Of a stretch of 64,000 nt of DNA, positions 9,203-16,972 are shown in pieces (position 1 is the stretch's first letter; each line of letters begins with the position of its first letter). This DNA comes from Gelidibacter pelagius. Lineage in GTDB: Bacteria > Bacteroidota > Bacteroidia > Flavobacteriales > Flavobacteriaceae. Location: the NCBI RefSeq assembly GCF_017581925.1, contig NZ_JAGEVG010000005.1:1-64000 (forward strand), given 5' to 3'. The translations under genes and the position numbers were made by a program. The notes under the pieces are model-generated. The model was not told the DNA's origin and made no database searches. It was given only the letters and a program-made list of their open reading frames with translations.

Positions 9203-9760
9203 ATGAAAAGAGATAAAATAGAAGAATTGTTCAGGAATTTAGCAGGTGATTTCGACGTAGAAACGCCAGAATTCGGCCATCAGAAACGGTTTTTGGACAA
9301 GTTAAACTCAATAAACACCAATAAAGTTGATAAAGCGCCTAAAAGAAAATCCTACACATTATTTCTTTCGATTGCCGCCTCTGTAATGATATGTTTCGGA
9401 CTGTTTATCTTTTTACAAAATAATACAGAGGTGAACGATTTGGCAAGCGTATCACCAGAATTGTCCCAAACCCAAGACTTTTTTACAACGGCCATCACGT
9501 CTGAATTGAACAAAATAAAAGCGCAGCGAAGTCCGGAAAATGAAGTTCTTGTTTCGGACGCGCTAAAACAAATGGAATTGTTAGAAAAGAATTACGAGCG
9601 ATTGAAAATTGACCTTCAGGAAAGCGGCAATGATAAACGCGTGATTTCTGCCATGATCAGCAATTTTCAAAGCCGAATCGACATTCTGGAAAACGTTTTA
9701 AAATCTATTGAAAACCTCAGGGAATTCAAACAATCAGAACAAAATAAAATGACTATTTAA
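9203..9760 (+). CDS. single-span membrane protein, putative anti-sigma factor
   Basis: Not assigned to a named family by sight. The 185-aa protein has a short charged N-terminal region (residues 1-48), one transmembrane segment (YTLFLSIAASVMICFGLFIF, about 50-69) and a C-terminal part with strong heptad character. This layout, and its position 11 bp after an ECF sigma gene, suggests it holds the sigma factor at the membrane until released. I chose the ATG giving MKRDKIEELF; an open frame extends further upstream but overlaps the sigma gene and gives an unlikely N-terminus. No zinc-binding HxxxCxxC anti-sigma motif is present, so the role is inferred. Confidence 0.72.
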   Translation: MKRDKIEELFRNLAGDFDVETPEFGHQKRFLDKLNSINTNKVDKAPKRKSYTLFLSIAASVMICFGLFIFLQNNTEVNDLASVSPELSQTQDFFTTAITSELNKIKAQRSPENEVLVSDALKQMELLEKNYERLKIDLQESGNDKRVISAMISNFQSRIDILENVLKSIENLREFKQSEQNKMTI

Positions 9761-9770
9761 TTCAGCAGCT

Positions 9771-10853
9771 ATGAAAACTAAACTACCTTTTCTCGTGATC
9801 TTCTTCTTCCTCTCCCATTTAACGTTTGCGGGAACTGGATGGAATGGCAAGCACACCAAAGAAAAAACCATAAAAAGAGAATTTACTGTTCATCGCGACG
9901 CTCTGTTAAAAATCAGCAACAGCTATGGCAATATCAATATCATCACCTATTCAGGAAACACGGTTAGCATTGAAGTCAATATCAAGACCAATGGTAATAG
10001 TCTGGACAAGGTACAGGAGAAATTAGATAATATTAATGTTGATTTTCAAGCCTCCTCGACCATGGTCTCGGCAAAAACCATATTTGATAAAAATAAATCT
10101 GGAAGCTGGTGGAACTGGGGAAGAAGCACCAATGTCAATATGGAAATCAATTATTTGGTGAAATTACCAATAAGCAACAGTGTCGATTTAAGCAATGATT
10201 ATGGCAGTATAAATTTAGATCGATTGGATGGTCACGCGAAAATCAATTGCGATTATGGAAAAATAACTACCAAAGAGTTGATGGCAGACAATAATTTGAT
10301 ATCGTTTGACTACACCAATAACAGCTATTTTGAATACATTAAAAGCGGAAAAATAAATGCAGATTATAGTGAATTTACCGTGGCAAAAACTAAAAACCTC
10401 GACATCAATGCCGATTATACCAAATCGGTCGTTGAAATTGCTGAAAACGTCAATTATACCTGCGACTATGGCTCAGTAACCGTTGAAAAGGCGAATAATG
10501 TGAAAGGCAACGGTGATTATCTGACCGCGCGATTTGGCGAAATTTATAAGAACATTCAAATCGTCGCCGACTATGGTTCGATAAAAATTGATAGAATGAC
10601 GACAAATGCGGGTAATGTGTCCATTGATTCAGATTATACCGGAGTAACCATTGGGTACGATTCCGGATATCAATTTAAGTTTGATATCCAATTGGACTAC
10701 GCTTCGCTTAGAGGCGCTGAAGACTTTCAGTTCATTAAGAAAAAAGTGGACTCCAACGATAAATATTATCAAGGCTATCATGGCGATGCCAACACCAACA
10801 ATCACATTAAAATTACTTCTGACTACGGAAGTGTCACCTTCAAAAGAAATTAA
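9771..10853 (+). CDS. secreted beta-repeat protein (DUF4097-like)
   Basis: Exported protein made of short beta-strand repeats. After a signal peptide (about residues 1-20) come at least ten units built around [N/D]Y-G/S/T: NSYGNINI, NDYGSINL, CDYGKITT, ADYSEFTV, ADYTKSVV, CDYGSVTV, ADYGSIKI, SDYTGVTI, SDYGSVTF and weaker ones. This spacing fits a right-handed beta-helix or stacked-strand fold. It lies 10 bp after the putative anti-sigma gene, in the ECF operon. Function is unknown; an adhesin or envelope-stress effector is possible. The DUF4097 assignment rests on pattern only. Confidence 0.75.
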   Translation: MKTKLPFLVIFFFLSHLTFAGTGWNGKHTKEKTIKREFTVHRDALLKISNSYGNINIITYSGNTVSIEVNIKTNGNSLDKVQEKLDNINVDFQASSTMVSAKTIFDKNKSGSWWNWGRSTNVNMEINYLVKLPISNSVDLSNDYGSINLDRLDGHAKINCDYGKITTKELMADNNLISFDYTNNSYFEYIKSGKINADYSEFTVAKTKNLDINADYTKSVVEIAENVNYTCDYGSVTVEKANNVKGNGDYLTARFGEIYKNIQIVADYGSIKIDRMTTNAGNVSIDSDYTGVTIGYDSGYQFKFDIQLDYASLRGAEDFQFIKKKVDSNDKYYQGYHGDANTNNHIKITSDYGSVTFKRN

Positions 10854-10894
10854 TCAAGATTTCTGCTTCCGCGGAAACGACAAAACCGAAATTT

Positions 10895-11608
10895 ATGAAA
10901 AAATCAATTTTATTACTTGCAGCAGTCCTCATTGCAACCACAATTCACGCCCAAAGGAAAATTAAAGGAAATGGCAATGTCATGACCATTACCAGAACAA
11001 CTTCTGATTATGACGCCGTTAAATTTGCAGGATCTTTTGACTATGTCCTCGTTTCGGGAACGGAAGGCAAAATCAAAATTGAAGGCGAAGAAAATCTGTT
11101 GCAATACATAATTACTGAAGTGAAAAATGGCACCTTGAGTATCAGAACTGAAAACAGGATCAATTTACAGACCTCAAGAAACAAAACCATCAAAGTAACA
11201 GTTCCGTTTGAGGCTATTGATGCGGTTTCACTAAGTGGTTCAGGTGATGTTTGGAATGAAAGCATAATTTCAGCGACAAACTTTAAAGCGTCAATAACAG
11301 GTTCTGGCGACGTGACCTTAGAAGTAGAAGCGACAGCTATAGATGCCAGCGTTACCGGTTCTGGCGATCTGACTTTGAAAGGAAAGACCAACAATTTAAA
11401 AGCAAGCGTTACTGGCTCAGGAGATTACAAAGGTTCCAATCTTAGCGCCAATGACGTAGTTGTTTCAGTAACTGGTTCAGGAGACGCTAAAGTAGTGTGC
11501 CATGGGCATTTAAAAGCACGTGTGTCTGGATCTGGTGATATAAAATATACTGGCAGCCCTAAAACTGAAGATTCGAAAGTTGCGGGCTCAGGAAGTATTG
11601 GTAGTTGA
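10895..11608 (+). CDS. DUF2807 head-GIN-domain secreted protein
   Basis: Exported protein with signal peptide (cut after about IHAQ, residue 19) and a body of repeated GSGD turns: LSGSGDV, ITGSGDV, VTGSGDL, VTGSGDY, VTGSGDA, VSGSGDI and VAGSGSI, spaced about 18-21 residues apart. This is the signature of the DUF2807 putative auto-transporter adhesin head domain, a beta-helix. It closes the ECF operon, 41 bp after the preceding gene, so the sigma factor probably controls its synthesis. Molecular function is unknown. Confidence 0.88.
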   Translation: MKKSILLLAAVLIATTIHAQRKIKGNGNVMTITRTTSDYDAVKFAGSFDYVLVSGTEGKIKIEGEENLLQYIITEVKNGTLSIRTENRINLQTSRNKTIKVTVPFEAIDAVSLSGSGDVWNESIISATNFKASITGSGDVTLEVEATAIDASVTGSGDLTLKGKTNNLKASVTGSGDYKGSNLSANDVVVSVTGSGDAKVVCHGHLKARVSGSGDIKYTGSPKTEDSKVAGSGSIGS

Positions 11609-11735
11609 AATAGGGTTTGCCCCATTAATTAGTCATTACTTAATAATTCTCAACCGCTAACATAAATAAACCTTCCGGAAGAACTTTTCAACCCAAATCT
11701 TAAAATCAATTTTAAAAGAGCATAGTGGTAAAAAG

Positions 11736-13112
11736 TTACTCCCTTCTTGGAACTCTGAAAAGCAATACTATTCCAATCAGAAAGAATATAAACAAGAATA
11801 AAATAGCATTACGCATACTTCCTGTTATCTGATCGATAGTAGCAAAAATGACCATCCCGATAACGATTCCTATTTTCTCTGCCACGTCATAAAAACTAAA
11901 ATATGACGTGGTATCCTTAGTTTCCGGTAAAAACTTTGAATAGGTTGAGCGGGCCAAAGATTGGATCCCTCCCATAACAAAGCCTACAAAACCTGCTGCA
12001 ATATAAAAGTCCAAAGGCGTGACCATGAAATAAGCGTAAAAACATAAACCCATCCAAATAAAATTGACCGCTATCAGAGTATTTATATTTCCAAACTTAG
12101 CGGAAGCTCGTGAGGTTAAAATAGCACCTACCACAGCAACCAACTGGATAATTAAAATACTGATGATCAGCCCCATGGTTTTTCCTTCACCGTCATTCCA
12201 AGCTATTTCTTCTTCACCAAAATAAACTGCCACGAGCATAATGGTCTGTACGGCCATACTAAACACAAAAAAGGCGCCGAGATAACGTTTTAATCTTAAA
12301 TTATTGGTCAAAGCTTTCCAAACGCTTCTCAATTCTTTAAAACCATTAAAAACTATTGATTTAGTGACCTTATGTCCATTTGAAACGCCTTTTGGCAAAA
12401 TATAAAATGTGTATTGGCTAAACAGGATCCACCACAAACCTACGGTAATGAAGGCTACCCGCATGGCCTCAATTGATGCGGCATTTTTGGCGGCTTCTGA
12501 AGCCGCTTCAATTTCGATTTCCGTTCCAGTTGCCAGAATCTCTGGCGCTATGGCTATATTAAATCCGAAAAATTCAGGATTCATTACCATGGCCAAATTA
12601 AGGATCAATAAAAGTACACTTCCTATATAGCCCAAAGAAAATCCTTTGGCGCTAATCTTATCCTGTTGTTCAGGAAAAGCAATATCGGGAAGGTAAGAAT
12701 TGTAAAACACCAAGCTCCCCCAATAACCTATCAATCCCATAAAATAAAACAGCAAGCTCAGATGTATACGGTCTAAGCTAAACCAATACAATCCGATGCA
12801 ACCAAGTCCGCCCACATAACAGAAAAACTTCATAAAACTCTTCTTGTTGCCAACGTAATCTGCAATACCAGACAAGATGGGCGATATCACTGCAACGACC
12901 AAAAAGGTGAATGCGGTGACGAAAGTGATGAGGGCCGTACTTTTAAATTCAAAACCAAAGGCGCTGACCTTTTTGACTTCAGATATAAACAATGCAGAAT
13001 AAAATATGGGAAAAATTGAAGACGCGATGGTCAGCGTATATACTGAATTTGCCCAATCATAAAATGCCCATGCATTCAGTAGTTTATTACTTCCCTTTTG
13101 AAGTTGCTCCAT
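11736..13112 (-). CDS. MFS transporter, UMF1/Atg22-like
   Basis: Integral membrane transporter of the major facilitator superfamily, about 12 hydrophobic segments. The opening NAWAFYDWANSVYTLTIASSIFP (about residues 13-35) and the later GGIQSLARSTYSKFLP are characteristic of the UMF1 family, related to the yeast vacuole effluxer Atg22, for which amino-acid efflux is proposed. Its substrate in bacteria is not established. Length 458 aa is normal. A long loop rich in A, E and I (around residues 190-215) separates two helices. The gene stands alone. Confidence 0.88.
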   Translation of the reverse strand: MEQLQKGSNKLLNAWAFYDWANSVYTLTIASSIFPIFYSALFISEVKKVSAFGFEFKSTALITFVTAFTFLVVAVISPILSGIADYVGNKKSFMKFFCYVGGLGCIGLYWFSLDRIHLSLLFYFMGLIGYWGSLVFYNSYLPDIAFPEQQDKISAKGFSLGYIGSVLLLILNLAMVMNPEFFGFNIAIAPEILATGTEIEIEAASEAAKNAASIEAMRVAFITVGLWWILFSQYTFYILPKGVSNGHKVTKSIVFNGFKELRSVWKALTNNLRLKRYLGAFFVFSMAVQTIMLVAVYFGEEEIAWNDGEGKTMGLIISILIIQLVAVVGAILTSRASAKFGNINTLIAVNFIWMGLCFYAYFMVTPLDFYIAAGFVGFVMGGIQSLARSTYSKFLPETKDTTSYFSFYDVAEKIGIVIGMVIFATIDQITGSMRNAILFLFIFFLIGIVLLFRVPRRE

Positions 13113-13287
13113 TTGTGGTTTATTAGGGGGGGTTATTGCTATTCGTTATTTTTATTCTTTATTTTTTATTTTTAATTGGGCATTTCTGTCATTTTAAAAG
13201 AAAAACGCAAGGTATTCAGTGAAAAATCAATTTTCGTTCCGAGATAAACTGCTGTATTGCAGTCTAATTCTGGAATTTTTAATTATA

Positions 13288-13374
13288 GATCCCGTCATAA
13301 GGGCGGGATTATCCCGATAGCTATCGGGACAACCATCAAAACCCAATGCGCTGCGCTTTTGAGTTTTGGGTTTA
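13288..13374. repeat. REP-like two-hairpin repeat, unit 1 (interrupted)
   Basis: Begins gatcccg, then a GC hairpin (cccg...cgggat), an extra 18-bp perfect palindrome tcccgatagctatcggga, the sequence acaaccatcaaaa, and a second hairpin in which aaaac.caa and tttgagtttt pair around tgcgctgcgc. Ends gggttt. The extra palindrome is absent from the other three units in the window, so it looks inserted. Confidence 0.85.
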
Positions 13375-13444
13375 GATCCCGCAGGAATGCGGGATTAGTT
13401 CAACCATCAAAACTCAATGCGCTGCGCTTTTGAGTTTTAGGTTT
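13375..13444. repeat. REP-like two-hairpin repeat, unit 2
   Basis: 70 bp: gatcccgcaggaatgcggg hairpin (arms cccgca/tgcggg, loop ggaa), spacer attagttcaaccatc, then a hairpin with arms aaaactcaa/ttgagtttt around tgcgctgcgct, ending aggttt. Followed by cactaa, exactly as after the second unit of the locus near 43.4 kb. Confidence 0.9.
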
Positions 13445-13450
13445 CACTAA

Positions 13451-13492
13451 AAAAAAGCTGTTCGCTCCAATTATGGGCGTGAACAGCTTTTT
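13451..13492 (-). terminator. terminator of the M48 peptidase gene
   Basis: Long stem with arms aaaaaagctgttc and gaacagctttttt-like sequence, partly paired inner segment, T-run on the minus strand. Confidence 0.8.
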
Positions 13493-13525
13493 AAAATTAA
13501 ATATTTATTCTAAAACAGCGATGGA

Positions 13526-14344
13526 TTAACTTTTAAATGTGGTTACTCCAAATTTTTTGGCTTCTGCTCTGGCTTTATCAGCATGGGCCTCTATGTTTTT
13601 GATACGTGTTTCATTGGCAGGGTGTGTGCTTAAAAATTCAGGCGGTGCTCCTCCTCCACTTTGAGCACTCATACGTCTCCATAAGTTTGCAGCCTCCATT
13701 GGCTCATAACCCGCAATGGCCATTAAATAGAGGCCAATTTCATCAGCTTGTGATTCGTGGCTTCTGCTAAAAGGGAGCATCACACCTACTTGAGATCCAA
13801 CACCGTAAGCTTGATTAAAAAGATTTAAGGTTTCTTGATCTTTGATGACGACGTTGCCGGCCACAGCACCCATTTGTTGTAACATCCCGGCGCTCATACG
13901 CTGCTGACCATGATTGGCCAGTGCATGGGCAACCTCATGCCCCATAATGGCGGCTAATCCGGCTTCATCACCGGCAACAGGCAAAATACCTGAATAAACA
14001 ACAATTTTACCTCCTGGCATACACCAAGCATTCACAGTTTTATCATCAACTAAATTGTATTCCCATTGGTAATCTTTTAAATACCCCTGATACCCATTGG
14101 CATCTAACCATCGTTCAGCGGCTACGGCTATTTTCTGACCAACACGTTTGACCATATCGGCATCCTTCGTATTTCTAATCACCTTGTTCTCCGTCAAAAA
14201 CTCATCATACTGTGCAAAAGCAGTAGGAAAAAGCTGCGAATTAGGAACAAGGGCTAAAGTTTTATTTCCCGTAAATGGATTCGTAGCACATGACAAAAAG
14301 AGTGTCAATGCCCCCATAGCTACTATTGAATTCTTATATTTCAT
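13526..14344 (-). CDS. M48-family zinc metalloprotease lipoprotein (LoiP/YcaL-like)
   Basis: Envelope zinc protease probably involved in quality control of outer-membrane proteins. The lipobox is LFLSC (Cys20 in the chosen frame), followed by ATNPFTGNKTL as in other M48 lipoproteins. The zinc site is HEVAH in MGHEVAHALANHG, with the third ligand Glu in SHESQADEIGL. The start giving MKYKNSIVAM was chosen because it places the signal peptide at the N-terminus; the frame stays open 22 codons further upstream. Not in an operon; a strong terminator follows. Confidence 0.93.
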   Translation of the reverse strand: MKYKNSIVAMGALTLFLSCATNPFTGNKTLALVPNSQLFPTAFAQYDEFLTENKVIRNTKDADMVKRVGQKIAVAAERWLDANGYQGYLKDYQWEYNLVDDKTVNAWCMPGGKIVVYSGILPVAGDEAGLAAIMGHEVAHALANHGQQRMSAGMLQQMGAVAGNVVIKDQETLNLFNQAYGVGSQVGVMLPFSRSHESQADEIGLYLMAIAGYEPMEAANLWRRMSAQSGGGAPPEFLSTHPANETRIKNIEAHADKARAEAKKFGVTTFKS

Positions 14345-14448
14345 CTGTTCTCTTATTAAAATTAATTCTGCATAAAAATACAAAAACCATTCCCTTATTG
14401 ATTGACTCAAAAAGAAATAGTTTTTGTTTTTGTGAAATCAATGAAATT

Positions 14449-16854
14449 CTACTTCCCGAAAATATGTAATTCGGAGAAACCTTTATCGATTATCATTGAA
14501 TTATCTCCATTAATTTTAAGCTCACTTAAAGGTATCTCTTCATTATCAATCTGCACCTTCGTGATGGTAAATGGAAGTCCATGTAAGTTGATTTTAAATC
14601 TCTGGTAACCTGCATCATACTTTCCTTCTTTATGTTGTTGGATAATGAGCTCATCGGATTTTCCGGTCAATTTAAACGTTCTTAAGCTATATCGGCCCTT
14701 TTTGTAATCATAACCGTCATGGGCATCATCAAATAAAGTGGAAGATTCCTTTCCGTTTTTAAAATAAACATCAAGCGTTACTTCATCAATGTCTATCTCA
14801 CCAACATATTGCTGCACTGGGTATTTTGGAATAATGGCTCCAGCCTTTACAAAAACCGGGATGGTTTCAATATCAGCATCTACCCACATTTCTTTTCCAC
14901 CTGAAACAATTTGATCCGTCCAAAAGTTAAACCAGTCACCACGAGGAATAAACATGCGTCTGCCACGAGCATTCGGCTCTAATATTGGACATACCAAGAT
15001 ATGGTCGCCAAAAATAAACTCATCAGATCTGTAATGTGTATGTACATCCTCTTGATCAAATAATACTAAAGATTTTAGCATTGGAATACCTTCCTCGACA
15101 TATTTCCAAAAAGAAGTGTATAAATAAGGTAATAACTGATAACGTAATTCAATCCATTTACGGACAATATCGGTGACATCCTCATCAAAAGTCCAAGGTT
15201 CTTGATTTCCATGATCGCCTGAAGAATGCACCCTGAAAAACGGATGGAAAATTCCAAGTTGAATCCATCTGGTAAATAATTCACCACTTGGCTGTTCTGC
15301 AAATCCGCCAATATCACTGCCGGCAAAAGAGAATCCTGACATGGCCATACGTTGTGCCTGTATATTGGCAATCCATAAATGCTCCCATGTAGCGACGTTA
15401 TCGCCCGTCCATGTCGAACAATAGCGTTGTGTGCCTGAATATGCAGCACGCGTAATCACAAATGGACGTTTTGGATAGGCAAATTTCTTCACACCTTGGT
15501 AGGTTGCTCTTGCCATCTGCATGCCATAAACATTATGCGCTTTTCTGTGGCTACAACGGTTACCATCATATTCATGTCTTACATCGTCTGGGAAGGTCTT
15601 ATTGGGTACTTCCATTACTGCAGGTTCGTTCATATCATTCCAAACGCCTCTAACACCAATGTTTTCCACCAAATCCCTGAATAAATCTGACCACCATTCG
15701 CGGACTTTCCTGTGTGTGAAATCTGGGAAATAACATTCTCCAGGCCACACTTTACCTTTCATATACGGACCATCGGCACGTTTACAGAAGTAATCATTGT
15801 CCAATGCTTCCTTAAATACCCAATAGTCTTTATCTACTTTAATTCCTGGGTCAATGATGACGACCGTTTTAAAACCATCATCCGCCAATTCCTTGACCAT
15901 ACGTTTTGGATCTGGGAAATGATTTTTATCCCAAGTAAAACATCTAAAGCCATCCATATAATCGATGTCCAAATAAATGGCATCACAAGGAATCTTTAAT
16001 TCCCTGAACTTTGATGTGACTTCTTTAACCGTAGATTCTGGATAATAGCTCCATTTACATTGGTGGAAACCCAATGCCCATAACGGTGGCAATTGATGAG
16101 GCTTTCCAGTTAAATCTGTATAATTGGCTACGACATCTTCCATTTGAGGACCATAGATGAAATAATAGTTCATTTCACCGCCTTGCGCCCAAAAACTTGT
16201 AACATTTCGTCTTTCTTGAGAAAAATCAAAATAAGTTCTAAAGGTATTGTCGAAGAAAATTCCATAGGCCTTTTTATCCTTCAATCCGGTATAAAACGGA
16301 ATGGCTTTATAGATAGGGTCAGTACCTTTTCCGAAGGCATAACTATCCGTCACCCAGTTCTCAAAGCGTTTGCCTTTTAAATTGAGTTCAACGGGTTTGT
16401 CACCCAATCCATAATAGCTCTCGCCATCATGTGACGTCTTACTCATTTTGACAATATTACCGCCGTACTCATAGCTTTCTTCCCAATGGAAACCCAATTC
16501 GTCTTCATTGATAAGCTTATGGTCTTTGGCATCAAAAATGAGAACTTGTAAGTTCTCCTTCTTGATATGGCAAATGAGTTTGGAAGTGGTTATCTTATAA
16601 GACTCTGCCTCTTCTTCAATTTCTAAAAGATTATAGCCTTTGCTGGCATATTTTGTAATAGCATAAGAAAAGTCCTTTTCAAAGGTGCCCGTAGTCGTAT
16701 ATCTAAAACGAAGAACACTATCTCTTACAATGGTCATTTCAAGAACTACATCATTATCTGTAGTAAAGTAAAGTGTGTCTACATCCTTTTTATAGGCTAT
16801 TATCTTTGATGGGAATATATTTCCCTTTTGCTCTAATTCAGTATTTACAATCAT
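14449..16854 (-). CDS. alpha-glucosidase, glycoside hydrolase family 31
   Basis: Hydrolyses terminal alpha-glucosidic bonds of maltooligosaccharides or similar glucans. The nucleophile is Asp407 in VWNDMNEP and the acid/base Asp485 in STWTGDN, both in the standard GH31 setting; YLDIDYMDGFRCFTWD (near 294-309) is the conserved substrate-pocket segment. N-terminal beta-sandwich domain (about 1-245), then the barrel, then two C-terminal beta domains. There is no signal peptide, so it acts in the cytoplasm. It lies 118 bp downstream of the branching-enzyme gene on the same strand, fitting glycogen turnover. Length 801 aa is normal. Confidence 0.94.
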   Translation of the reverse strand: MIVNTELEQKGNIFPSKIIAYKKDVDTLYFTTDNDVVLEMTIVRDSVLRFRYTTTGTFEKDFSYAITKYASKGYNLLEIEEEAESYKITTSKLICHIKKENLQVLIFDAKDHKLINEDELGFHWEESYEYGGNIVKMSKTSHDGESYYGLGDKPVELNLKGKRFENWVTDSYAFGKGTDPIYKAIPFYTGLKDKKAYGIFFDNTFRTYFDFSQERRNVTSFWAQGGEMNYYFIYGPQMEDVVANYTDLTGKPHQLPPLWALGFHQCKWSYYPESTVKEVTSKFRELKIPCDAIYLDIDYMDGFRCFTWDKNHFPDPKRMVKELADDGFKTVVIIDPGIKVDKDYWVFKEALDNDYFCKRADGPYMKGKVWPGECYFPDFTHRKVREWWSDLFRDLVENIGVRGVWNDMNEPAVMEVPNKTFPDDVRHEYDGNRCSHRKAHNVYGMQMARATYQGVKKFAYPKRPFVITRAAYSGTQRYCSTWTGDNVATWEHLWIANIQAQRMAMSGFSFAGSDIGGFAEQPSGELFTRWIQLGIFHPFFRVHSSGDHGNQEPWTFDEDVTDIVRKWIELRYQLLPYLYTSFWKYVEEGIPMLKSLVLFDQEDVHTHYRSDEFIFGDHILVCPILEPNARGRRMFIPRGDWFNFWTDQIVSGGKEMWVDADIETIPVFVKAGAIIPKYPVQQYVGEIDIDEVTLDVYFKNGKESSTLFDDAHDGYDYKKGRYSLRTFKLTGKSDELIIQQHKEGKYDAGYQRFKINLHGLPFTITKVQIDNEEIPLSELKINGDNSMIIDKGFSELHIFGK

Positions 16855-16972
16855 AATTTGGTATTAAAACTCACAAAAAAACACATAAGTTTTCAAATAT
16901 AAAATTTAAGTTGATAGTACTTGTTAACTACAACGATTGCGAGTTGATTAATTAATGAAATTGGACTGACAA

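Larger units (their letters stand above)
13113..13525. other. intergenic region dominated by hairpin repeats
   Basis: AT-rich from 13113 to about 13285 with a run of eight G near the MFS start; then two units of a hairpin repeat (listed separately), followed by the M48 terminator. No gene seen. Confidence 0.7.
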
